Below are positions 48,492 through 57,700 of a stretch of 64,000 nt of DNA, piece after piece. A program made the translations under genes and the position numbers. The stretch comes from Burkholderia catarinensis (GTDB lineage: Bacteria; Pseudomonadota; Gammaproteobacteria; Burkholderiales; Burkholderiaceae), in the NCBI RefSeq assembly GCF_001883705.2, contig NZ_MDEQ02000009.1, positions 186,001 to 250,000 on the forward strand, written 5' to 3'. The notes beneath the pieces were generated by a model that saw nothing but the letters and a program-made list of their open reading frames with translations, had not been told where the DNA came from and searched no databases. Each line of letters starts with the position of its first letter. Within the stretch, counting starts at the first letter, position 1.

Positions 48492-50558
48492 TCATGTTCG
48501 CGTCGGCACGACGAGCAAGCTAGCGAAGCGAAATGCGTTTTCGCCGAGATCGGCGTTGCGTGCGATTTGCACGTAGTTTGTGCCGGGTGAGAACGGAAAG
48601 ACGTCAGTCGTCTCGTAATAGAAGAACGCCTGGCCGTCCTCGCCAAGCAGCGCAGGTCCGCTGTCGTGCGCGGCAAGCGTGGCCGAAGCGAGCGTGCGTT
48701 GCTTGTCGTGCGCGAGGAGCGTCAGATTGACGAACGTGTCCGAGGTCGTCCTGACGTCTGCCAGAAGCGGGATGAGACGGCAGGTGATCGGTGCGGCGGT
48801 TCGATTCGTCACGACGAACGTCAGGTGCTTGCCGACCAGGATCGACTTGCCGATCATCACGTCCGGATAGGCTGTCGGCGCACCAAGCGTCGTTGAATCA
48901 ACGGTGCTGTAACCACATGTCAGATCGAGTTCGAGACCGACGTCGGCGTTGAGCAATTCCGCGAGCTGCGATGCAGACGAGTAGTGGCGTAGTGCCATGC
49001 CGGCGTACGGAACCCCGCGGCTCGAATCCTCGCGGCAGGTCTTGCCGGAATAGGTGCCCGGATTGCTCAGGAACGCCGAGACGAAATAACCCGGCTCGAG
49101 CTTCGCCGCGTTGTCGGGCGAGTACGACTGTATGTAGCCCGGATTGTCGACCAGATCGACTACGTTGCCGTATCCGTCGGTTGCAGCCGAATAGCGGGCG
49201 CCGGTGCCGTCCTGCATTTGCAGCGCATACAGGATCTGGTCTTCGTCACGACTGACGATCGCACCTCGGACGGCCGCCTTCCAGATGCAGTTGCGGCCAT
49301 CCGTCAACTCTCCCTTCGATTGATTCGCGGCGAACGAGCGCTGAATCGTGGCCAGGCCGCCCGACACGCCATCGAAGTCGCCGGTGCAACCTTGCGTGTC
49401 GATGTGTGTCGGCCGGCCGGCGCCATCGACGAAGGTCTGATTCAGTCGGACGACGCTAGGATCGCCGCCGTAGCCGCAATGGCAAATTGCGAGCAGGTCC
49501 GTCACGTACGACGTGCGCGACACGAGCGTCGCATCGGCCGTGCTTCGCACGACGTCGTTCGTATAGATCTCCATCGAGTTACGGAAGTCGATTTTCGCTT
49601 CGTGCGATGCCGTGAAGTAGGTCTTCGCCGATTCGAGAAACTTCGCGTAACCGAGCGTATAGAAATTGCGGACGTAGTCGTTCTTTTTCGCCGGATCGGA
49701 AAGCGAGCTCAAATGATCGGCGAGCACTTTCCGCATGTCGTTCTGGTACTTGTAGATCTTCTCGCGCATCTCGTTCAGTGTCGCGGCGATCGTGTCGGGC
49801 GCGAGACCGAGTTCGCGACGCATCGACAGGTACACGCCATACATCGACAACTGCGCGCTGCAGGCGAGCGCATGCATTGTCAGTCCCTGGTATTCGGACC
49901 CCTTGATCAGGAACATCGGCGTCAGCATGGTGCAGCCGCTCCAGAACGCCACGAACTTGGCGGCAATGCTGTCTGCCATCGATCTCGAGTACGGCGGCGC
50001 ATTCGTTCGCACGAATTCGGCGAGGAAGTGCAGGTCGTCGTTGATGCCGGCCAGCGTCCGACGCATGATCTCGACGTTGTTTTTCGAAATCTCGTCTGTC
50101 GCAATACGCCGGATTACTGTTTCTTCATCCGGCCCGCGCTCGAACAGCGTATTCAGGTGATTGAACAGCAGGTTGAATACTTCGCCGACGATCGGCCCGA
50201 CGGCCGGAATGAACGATGCGAGCGCCTTGATCGTGACCTCGCCGAAGGCGATGAGTCCCGGTAGCGTATTGGCCGACAACGCCGAATCGACGACATCCGC
50301 GATCGCGATCGCCGCCGACTGGTATTGCTCGATTTGCGTCTTGATTTCACCGAGCTTCATTTTGAAACCGGGAACCAGCAAGTCGTTTTCGTCGAAAGCA
50401 TGGATAGGCAGGGCGGCATTTCCCCCGACACCCGATGCGATGGCGCGTGATCGGGCCGGTTGCGTGCCGCTGTCGTCGCCGCAGGCGGCGAGAAGTGGCA
50501 GCACCGCACTGCATGCGCTGTACATCAGGAAGGCTCGTCGGTCGATTCGAGATGTCAT
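48492..50558 (-). CDS. exported Cry delta-endotoxin-like protein
   Basis: A 688-residue protein. The N-terminus has a twin-Arg-like D-R-R-A-F-L, a hydrophobic core and a lipobox L-L-A-A-C (Cys26), so it is probably exported and lipid-anchored. Residues ~65-345 match Cry domain I: an A-S-F-I-P-A-V-G-P-I-V-G helix start (~114-125), the central helix block P-M-F-L-I-K-G-S-E-Y-Q (214-224) with A-C-S-A-Q-L-S-M-Y-G-V-Y-L, then long amphipathic helices to M-E-I-Y-T-N-D-V-V (329-337). The rest is beta-rich and ends N-Y-V-Q-I-A-R ... F-A-S-L-L-V-V-P, like the last strands of domain III. Cry toxins insert domain I into gut membranes. ggagacgcg precedes the ATG. It stands alone in AT-richer DNA. Confidence 0.75.
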   Translation of the reverse strand: MTSRIDRRAFLMYSACSAVLPLLAACGDDSGTQPARSRAIASGVGGNAALPIHAFDENDLLVPGFKMKLGEIKTQIEQYQSAAIAIADVVDSALSANTLPGLIAFGEVTIKALASFIPAVGPIVGEVFNLLFNHLNTLFERGPDEETVIRRIATDEISKNNVEIMRRTLAGINDDLHFLAEFVRTNAPPYSRSMADSIAAKFVAFWSGCTMLTPMFLIKGSEYQGLTMHALACSAQLSMYGVYLSMRRELGLAPDTIAATLNEMREKIYKYQNDMRKVLADHLSSLSDPAKKNDYVRNFYTLGYAKFLESAKTYFTASHEAKIDFRNSMEIYTNDVVRSTADATLVSRTSYVTDLLAICHCGYGGDPSVVRLNQTFVDGAGRPTHIDTQGCTGDFDGVSGGLATIQRSFAANQSKGELTDGRNCIWKAAVRGAIVSRDEDQILYALQMQDGTGARYSAATDGYGNVVDLVDNPGYIQSYSPDNAAKLEPGYFVSAFLSNPGTYSGKTCREDSSRGVPYAGMALRHYSSASQLAELLNADVGLELDLTCGYSTVDSTTLGAPTAYPDVMIGKSILVGKHLTFVVTNRTAAPITCRLIPLLADVRTTSDTFVNLTLLAHDKQRTLASATLAAHDSGPALLGEDGQAFFYYETTDVFPFSPGTNYVQIARNADLGENAFRFASLLVVPTRT

Positions 50559-51098
50559 CGCGTCTCCGTAGGAAAGTGACGGTGCATCGTGCGGCCGGCG
50601 TGATCGGTGGTGAATCGGCTGGCTGACGTGCGGATACCCGGCGTGCCGGGCAACGGGAACGGATGTGGGGAGGAGCGGTTCGGGTGCCGCGTATCGGTTG
50701 GGCGAAGTGGCCTTTTTCTTGTTCGGCTGCTTCTTTATGACGGGAAGGATAACATTTTTGTGTACGAAGCCTGACTCGCGGATTTCGAGGAAGAAGCTCC
50801 CCTCGTCGCGATATCTATAAGCGCACGACGCTTGATGACTGGCTCAATCGAAACTTGAGCCGGCAGATAAGTGCTTGGTGTCGGACCAGCAAAAAAAGGT
50901 TCATCGCAGATTACCGGGGAACGCGGGGAGGGCCGTCGGCATTCAGCCAACTCCCGCCATTGCCCCCTACTTTTCCAACGGACATTCGAATGTTGAATCC
51001 GCACCGGATAGCGGACCTTTGTGCTCGAATCAGCGGGGAGCGCTATGCAGCTCACCCCATGCAAGTGCTGCTTGACGCTGACACTTGTCCTGCTATCG
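50559..51098. other. 540-base region upstream of the Cry-like gene
   Basis: Contains AT-rich sequence (50700-50760, including ataacatttttgtg) that could hold the promoter of the Cry-like gene. The remainder, to the cytochrome remnant, shows no supported gene; a 166-codon minus-strand frame overlapping here has no coding character. Confidence 0.4.
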
Positions 51099-51429
51099 TC
51101 AAAGCCATATCGTTTCGTGCTGTGCGGCGTGCCAGTCGTGGGTAAAGGCGATTCGTGCGTACGGGTTGTACCCGCGCAGATAGATCTGTGGGTGGGCCGG
51201 ATCACCCGCACTGCGCTCGCCGAGGGTATAGCCACTTAACTTGAACCAGCGCCCGTAGGGAGTCAGTTCAGGAAATTGCCCGCCGGCGTGACACGCCACG
51301 CAGCTTTGCCCTGTTTGACGTGCGAATATGGGCAATGGCCTGGTGCAGGCAAAGCACCGCCAGTACAACAATCCAGGCGCGGCGAAACAGACAGCAGGAT
51401 ATTCGATCGCGGGCAAGAGCGGACGTCAT
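51099..51429 (-). pseudogene. frameshifted, truncated cytochrome c family protein
   Basis: An ATG at 51429 (gggagaaacgacc before it) opens a signal peptide, A-W-I-V-V-L-A-V-L-C-L-H-Q-A-I-A. At about 51330 the homology jumps to another frame: P-I-F-A-R-Q-T-G-Q-S-C-V-A-C-H-A-G-G-Q-F, a CxxCH heme site followed by P-E-L-T-P-Y-G-R-W-F-K-L-S-G-Y-T. The frame then stops at 51099, although full members of this group run to several hundred residues. Both a frameshift and a 3' truncation are present. Confidence 0.75.
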
Positions 51430-51613
51430 GGTCGTTTCTCCCTCTGCAGTGTCGCACCGCATCTCGCTCTTCATTAGAGTAATCGGTAGCGAAGGCGAGT
51501 CAATTAGCGATGAGTGAATCTCCCGGTGCCGTGGCAACTGCGCATTGATCACAATTATCAGGCATACGAAATAGATTATTCAAAGTCCGCCGACGCGCTA
51601 TGCGATCGGCATT

Positions 51614-52228
51614 TCATTTTGATTGCAGATAGACAGAAACGGCTTTGGCCTGTTCGTCATCCAAAGTGTGCGCCACTGCGCTCATCACAGGCGCATTGCC
51701 ACGCGTACCGTTTTTGAAAACCTCGATCTGATGTAATAGATACTCCTTGTGTTGCCCGGCCAGCCGCGGGAATGCGCCGGCCCCCTGAGCCTCCGCGCCA
51801 TGACATGTTGCGCAAGCTGGCACGCCCTTATCCGGCACGCCGCGTTCGAAGATTTTCTGCCCCTTGGCCGTCAAGGCGGCATCTCCAGTCGCGCCTCGCG
51901 TTGCCGGCTGGTGCGAGAAATAGTCGGCCAGCGATTTGACGGCGGCGGCGTCCAGCAGTGCGGCCATGCCCCACATGTAATCGCGGGCAGTGTTTTCGCC
52001 GCGCGCGTGGTCGCGGAATCCCTTCAATTGCGCTTCGATGTATTCGGGGGTCTGCGCATTGAGCTTCGGAAACATCGGCGATACGCTACGCCCGCCTACA
52101 CCATGGCAGCCGGCACAGATCTGCATGGCAATGTGGGGGCCGTCCTCGCTTTGTGCGAGGGCCGGAGTCAAGGTGAAGCCAGTGGAGGCAAGCAACGCGA
52201 TCACGGGCATTCGTGGACGGAGGATCAT
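51614..52228 (-). CDS. diheme cytochrome c4-type protein
   Basis: A 204-residue periplasmic protein with a cleavable signal (to A-L-A-Q near residue 26) and two class I cytochrome domains. Hemes bind at C-A-G-C-H (38-42) and C-A-T-C-H (139-143); each domain has a distal Met (M-S-A-V in the second). It would carry electrons to a terminal oxidase or accept them from a dehydrogenase. The frameshifted cytochrome downstream suggests a former two-gene unit. Confidence 0.9.
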   Translation of the reverse strand: MILRPRMPVIALLASTGFTLTPALAQSEDGPHIAMQICAGCHGVGGRSVSPMFPKLNAQTPEYIEAQLKGFRDHARGENTARDYMWGMAALLDAAAVKSLADYFSHQPATRGATGDAALTAKGQKIFERGVPDKGVPACATCHGAEAQGAGAFPRLAGQHKEYLLHQIEVFKNGTRGNAPVMSAVAHTLDDEQAKAVSVYLQSK

Positions 52229-52745
52229 TTTTTATCAGCGTTGTCTTCAAGACGATCGGATGAAAGCTGTCGCCCCGTCTAGGCAGCATAGGTTATTTTC
52301 GAACTCAATGCGAAGGGAAAGTTGAAGGCGGACGTGTTGTGTCACAGATGCGGCCGGTCCTGGTACGTTGCCACAGGCAACGGCGCTCGAGTGACGAATC
52401 CTGAGTGTCTCGATCACGGTCGGGCCGGTCCGTGAAGCGCTTCGGCATAGCACTTCCCCCAACGGGCTCAGCTTGTTCGTTTTCGCGCGGCGGCAAAAAT
52501 TGTCCAACCGTCTCATGTGCGCCTAACGGACGGCCGTGAACGCCGGCCGGGTCGCCCCCGTCGGGGCGGGCACTAGCAGAGTGTTTCTACGGAATCAGTC
52601 ATTCGCGGAGGTGCCATACAGTACCCCACAATTAACCGAAATGGTCATAGTTCCTTTGGAACCAGCCGGTGGAACTGCGCCCGCTCGAAGGGCAGTTCAG
52701 GGTCGGCAAGCGACGTCCACGGAAATCCACGAAGAACCAAAAAAA

Positions 52746-52768
52746 AGCCGATCAAAGAATGATCGGCT
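52746..52768 (-). terminator. Rho-independent terminator (minus strand)
   Basis: AGCCGATCA and TGATCGGCT form a perfect 9-base stem with a 5-base loop. On the minus strand the hairpin is followed by a run of about eight Ts, the intrinsic terminator form. It would end transcription coming from the AT-rich region at 52.8-53.4 kb, where no gene is now recognisable. Confidence 0.75.
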
Positions 52769-52773
52769 AAAGA

Positions 52774-52807
52774 GTTCTGGCGATCCGAGGATGACATATG
52801 CCAGAAC
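52774..52807. repeat. inverted repeat GTTCTGGC / GCCAGAAC
   Basis: Perfect 8-base arms (52774-52781 and 52800-52807) around 18 bases, immediately beside the terminator. It could be a recombination or protein-binding site; no partner copy was found in the window. Confidence 0.4.
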
Positions 52808-53415
52808 CCAGGCTCGGTGTGCATGGAATTTCTTGGATTCGGTGCATTATCCGGAGGGCAATAGTATTGCTCAAAATCTTTAGTAATTTAAGTCTAATTA
52901 TTTGTCAGAAATGACACCTATTTCATCGTTTTTAGATTGTAATTAAATATGTCATAGGTGGTGCGCGCTATTGTGATCAATCATGTATTTTTTTCTTGAA
53001 ATCAAATGGTACGCAAAAAAGAATTTCACAATCACATAAATTGGATGAGTTTTGTGGATGAATAATCCTTGTAATTCAACCAATCTTGTCGTCTTCGATG
53101 TTTTCGTGATCTTCCCGGTCGGGAACGGGAAAATGATATGATTCCAGTGCATGGTGATTCGTGATCCGGTAATGTCATGACACCAGACGCTCGCGTAGTT
53201 CCACGTTCTTGTATTACAAATTTGTGACAGGCGCCCTCGGTACGAGCAAGCCATACCAAGCTACGACGCTACGATTCGATGACCGCAGGTTGGGACGGGA
53301 TGCGGTAGGTTGGCTCTCGAAAGGTGAGTCATTCAAACGTAGAGGTAACCGGCGTCCGGACTGCCTGCTTGTTGCTTTTCCAACTGGTTCGTTTATCACA
53401 AGCCGGATGCGAAAC

Positions 53416-53628
53416 ATGGTGGAACTCTGTAGTGCGTGCGTGAGCCTTCAAGGTCATCCCGCCGACCGGTCCAACGACAGTGGAATGACACTGATTGGAA
53501 TCGGCGCGTGTGACGGGACAGTGGCAATCGAGCACTATCGCTGTCAGCGATGTGGTGTCGTCATGCACCGGCAGTTTGTAGGTAGTCCGGCTGAACGGAT
53601 CTGGACTGTCCTGTATCGAACGGCATGA
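53416..53628 (+). CDS. small zinc-finger-like hypothetical protein
   Basis: A 70-residue protein starting MVELCSACVSLQ. Two C-x-x-C pairs (C-S-A-C near residue 5 and C-Q-R-C near residue 49) suggest a zinc ribbon. The frame extends upstream without coding character. No strong ribosome-binding site. May be a real small protein of this accessory region. Confidence 0.45.
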   Translation: MVELCSACVSLQGHPADRSNDSGMTLIGIGACDGTVAIEHYRCQRCGVVMHRQFVGSPAERIWTVLYRTA

Positions 53629-53756
53629 TGCCCCGCCAGGGCATCGTTCCTGGCTTTCGGCTGCACTGTACGACGATGGGAATACCGATGCGGATTGTCG
53701 AGCGCCGGTGAACAAGGCTGGCTCAAATCCCGTCGCAAGCTACGGCACAGCGCGTC

Positions 53757-54761
53757 TTACCCGCGTCCGAGTGCCTTCAACGCCAGTGCCGCCGCGGCCG
53801 AGCGCGTCTCGAGATGCAGCTTGCGGAACAGGTGTTCGAGGTGCTTGTTGACGGTGCGCGGCGCCATGTCGAGGATGTCGCCGATATCGCGGTTGGTCTT
53901 GCCTCGCGAGACCCACAGCAGCACCTCGGCCTCACGCGTGGTCAATCCAAAGCGCCCGATCAGCGTGGCAACCTGCGCGTCGTCGTCGGAGGCTTCGAGC
54001 ACGATCACCCATTCGCCCTGATCGGGCGTGCCGCTCACGCGCGCGGAGCGGCGCACGCCGCTATCGGCCGTTTCATACACGGCATCCTCGGGGCAGCCCT
54101 GCTCGAGCCATTCCATGAACCAGCGCGTCAGCGGCGGCGGCAGTATCGCGCGCGCGATCGACAGGCCCGCGTCGTGGCCGGGCTCATCGTAGCTGGCGAG
54201 CCGCGACGCGGCCTGCGCGCTCTGCCAGCGGATCGCCGCCGCGCCGTCGACGATCACGGCCGCGCGCGCATCGAGCCCGAGCACCGTATCGGCATAACGC
54301 TGCGCACGCGAGCGCTGCACGTGTGCGGCGATTCGCGCGCACACTTCTTCGGGCCGCACGGGCTTGGTCACGTAGTCGATGCCGCCGACGCGAAATCCCT
54401 GCACCACGTGCTCGCTTTCGGCGAGCGCCGTCATGAAGATCACCGGCAGATGCTCGTGCCGCCGGTCGAGCTTGATCCGCCGGCAGGTCTCGAAGCCGTC
54501 GAGCCCGGGCATCATCGCATCGAGCAGCACCACGTCGGGCGTCACGCGCGCCAGGCATTTCAGCGCATCGTCACCGCTGAGCGCCACCAGCACGGCATAA
54601 CCGTCGGCGCGCAGCATGTCGGACAGCAGAGCAAGGTTGTCGGGCGTATCGTCGACGATCAGCACCACGGACCGATTCCCGAGCACGCCGGGCAGCGCGG
54701 CTTCGGGGATCGCGCGCATCGATTCAGTCATCGGCGCCGAGCGGGAGACGGTCAAGCTCAT
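53757..54761 (-). CDS. LuxR-type response regulator
   Basis: A 334-residue response regulator. Receiver at ~30-150 with D-D-T-P, phospho-acceptor Asp in V-V-L-L-D-A-M-M-P-G-L-D-G and a Y-V-T-K-P switch. A central PAS-like segment (~155-260) is followed by a LuxR/GerE helix-turn-helix (L-T-T-R-E-A-E-V-L-L-W-V, T-V-N-K-H-L-E-H-L-F-R-K). The ATG at 54761 has AAGGAG seven bases upstream, so the gene overlaps the kinase gene by 38 bases. It is the partner regulator of that kinase and probably activates the divergent urt-fmdA genes. Confidence 0.9.
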   Translation of the reverse strand: MSLTVSRSAPMTESMRAIPEAALPGVLGNRSVVLIVDDTPDNLALLSDMLRADGYAVLVALSGDDALKCLARVTPDVVLLDAMMPGLDGFETCRRIKLDRRHEHLPVIFMTALAESEHVVQGFRVGGIDYVTKPVRPEEVCARIAAHVQRSRAQRYADTVLGLDARAAVIVDGAAAIRWQSAQAASRLASYDEPGHDAGLSIARAILPPPLTRWFMEWLEQGCPEDAVYETADSGVRRSARVSGTPDQGEWVIVLEASDDDAQVATLIGRFGLTTREAEVLLWVSRGKTNRDIGDILDMAPRTVNKHLEHLFRKLHLETRSAAAALALKALGRG

Positions 54762-57700
54762 GCTCGAACTCCTTCAGTTGAAATAGCTCGGCTCGTTCGC
54801 GTAGCGCTGCCAGCGCCGGCGCCAGGCCGGGATGGCGCGCGACAGCGATGTCGAGCGCTTCGATCAAGCCCTGTACGTAACCGACGTCGAGCAAGGCCCT
54901 CAGTTGCGCGTGCGTCGAGCGCGGCAGGACCGGCGACGCAACCGGGGCCGCCGGAGCGGGCGTGGCCGCGACCGCATGCGTGGCGGCCGAGGGCGACACA
55001 GCCGCTTGCATCGCAGTCCCCTGCGTCGTGGCAACGCCGAACGCTACGTCGTCCGCATGCGTTGCCGTCAATGAATCGGGTGCCCCCGTCTGCGGGTCGG
55101 TCCGCGCGTCGTCCGTCATGACCCATTCGAGCTTCAGCAGGGCTGCCAGCTTGTCGAGCAGTACCGGCACCTGCACCGGCTTCACGAGGTAGTCGTCGCA
55201 GCCGATCGCGATCGCACGCTCGCGATCGTCGGCGAAGGCATTGGCCGACAGCAGCATGATCGGCGCGTCCGAGATGCGTCGCTCGCGGATCAGCCGGCCG
55301 GTCTCGTAACCGTCCATGACCGGCATCGAGATATCCATCAGGATGGCGTCGGCCGCTTGCGTGCCGAGCCAGCGCAGCGCGCCGATCCCGCTGTCGGTCT
55401 CGACGATGTCGAAACCGAGCGGCGCGAGCATCTGCGCCACGATGGCACGCTGGTCGGGCAGGTCGTCGACGATCAGCAGGGTACGGCGCGGCCCGCGATA
55501 GCCGGCGATATCGGCCAGTTCGGTGCGCGCCGGCACCGCCGTGTGCACCGCCGGCGCGAACACCTTCACCACGAAGCGCGTGCCGCGCCCAAGCTCGCTG
55601 TCGACCTCGAGGCTGCCACCGAGCGCATGCGTGAGCAGCTTGCAGATCGTCAGGCCGAGCCCCGCGCCGTGATCGTTCGCGCTGGCTGTGACGCCGCGCT
55701 CGAAGGGCAGGAACAGCCGCTCCATGTCCTCAGGTGCGATCCCGGGCCCGGTATCGATAACCTCGAACGTCAGCGTGTCGAGCGTGTGGCCGACGCGCAG
55801 CGTCACGCCGCCGGCCTGCGTGAAGCGGATCGCGTTGCCGATCAGGTTGGTCAGGATCTGACTCAAGCACTTCTGGTCCGATTTGACGGTGGGAGGCAGC
55901 CGCGCAGCCGGCTGGACGACGAAGTCGAGTGCTTTCTCGACCGCCTGCGGCCTCAGCATCGAGGTCATCTGCGCGAGGAAATCGGGCAGCGCGATCGGCG
56001 TGACGTTCAGTTGCAGCTTGCCGGCCTCGATGCGCGCGACGTCGAGCAGGCCGTCGACCAGCGCGAGCAGGTGCTCGCCGCTGCGATGGATGGTGCGGAT
56101 CGCGTTGAGCCGCGCGGGCGGGACATCTTCGCGCGCCTGCAGCATCAACTGCGCGTAGCCGAGGATGCTGTTGAGCGGCGTGCGCAGCTCGTGGCTGAGG
56201 CCGGTCACGTAGCGACTTTTCGCGTTGTTGGCGGATTCGGCCGCGGCCCGCGCGCGCTTGAGCGCGGCATCGGTTTTCTGATGCGCGTCGATCTCGTGCA
56301 TCAGCAGCTCGGTCTGGCGCTGCGATTCCTCCTGCGTGACGCGCCGGTTCTCGCGCTCGAGCACCGGCCACCAGGCGGCGATGCAGCCGATCAGCGAGAG
56401 CACGACGAACACTTTGACGTAACCGTTGGCAACCTCGTGCCAGGCTGCGGAGCCGGGCGCGGCCAGCGAATCGGCGCTCTGCGACCAGATCAGGTAGAGC
56501 ACGGTGGCAAGCAGCAGGGAGATCACCACCACCAGGCTGAGGTAGTGAGCCAGACGCACGCCGGTGGCGCCGAGCCGCGCATTCGGGAACAGCCGGTGCA
56601 GGACGCGCTCGAGTTGCGCGCCGATCCGCGCGTGCGGCTTGCAGCGGTCGTTGCAGCGCGAATCGAGCGAGCAGCAGAGCGAGCAGATGGTGCCGCCGTA
56701 GGCGGGGCAGTAGGCCGTGTCGTCATGCTCGAATTCGTTCTCGCAGATCGCGCAGCGCCGCAAGCCGGCTAATGGCTCGGGTTCGGCCTGCCGGGCGAGG
56801 TAGTAGCGGCCGCGCGTGGCGATCGCGATGGCCGGCGCGGCGACGAAGGCGACGCCGAGCGCGATGAAGGGCGACATGGCGCGCGCCAGCTCGCCGAATG
56901 CGCCACCGTGCGCGAGCATGGCCACCACGGTGGCGATCGTCATCGCGCCCACGCCGACCGGGTTGATGTCGTACAGATGGGCGCGCTTGAACTCGATATC
57001 GCGCGGGCTGTAGCCGAGCGGCTTGTTGACCACGAGGTCGGCGAACAGCGCGCCGACCCAGGCGATCGCCACGTTCGCGTACATCGACAGCACCTTGCCG
57101 ATCGCCTCGAACACGCCTATCTCGACCAGCAGTAGCGCGATCAGCACGTTGAACACCAGCCACACCACGCGCCCCGGATGGCTGTGCGTGAGCCGCGCGA
57201 AGAAGTTCGACCAGGCCAGCGAGCCGGCATAGGCGTTGGTCACGTTGATCTTGAGCTGCGAGACGATCACGAACAGCACGGTGGCCGGCAGCGCCCAGGT
57301 GGCGAGCCCGAGCGGGTCGAGCAGCAGATGGTAGGCGACCAGGTACATCTGGGTCGGCTGGGCGGCCTGCGTGACGCCGATCTCGTGCTGGATCGCGATG
57401 AAGGCGAGCAACGCGCCGCCCAGCATCTTCAGCGCGCCGGGCACGATCCAGCCGGGCCCCGCCGCGAGCAGTGCGATCCACCAGCGCCGGCGGTTGCGCG
57501 CGGTCAGCGGCGGCAGGAAACGCAGGTAGTCGACCTGCTCGCCGACCTGCACGATCAGCGCGAACACCACGGTCGCGGCTTGCCCGAACGCGATCACGCT
57601 GAACGCGCGGCCCTCGGGCGCGAAGCCGGCGAAGGTGGTCCATTCCCGCAACAGCGCGGGGTGGTGCCAGAGCACCGCGCCGTAGGGCAGCACGAACAGC

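Larger units (their letters stand above)
52229..53415. other. 1.2-kb low-GC region with almost no coding signal
   Basis: Upstream of the cytochrome c4 gene. From ~52730 the DNA becomes markedly AT-rich, strongest at 52870-53060. Two hairpins lie near 52746-52807, and CACCTAT/ATAGGTG (52915-52921, 52954-52960) form a looser inverted repeat. A 100-codon minus-strand frame (52952-53254) has no recognisable similarity or ribosome-binding site. Looks like foreign, decayed DNA. Confidence 0.5.

Noticed and set aside
50735..51235. 166-codon minus-strand frame upstream of the Cry-like gene
   Set aside because: Overlaps the cytochrome remnant in another frame, Ser/Arg-rich, no ribosome-binding site and no recognisable motif.
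52952..53254. 100-codon minus-strand frame in the AT-rich stretch
   Set aside because: No ribosome-binding site or similarity seen; kept only as a remote possibility because the orphan terminator lies downstream of it.
53209..53415. Upstream extension of the small zinc-finger-like gene
   Set aside because: Extension has no coding character; the Cys pairs and plausible start lie at 53416.
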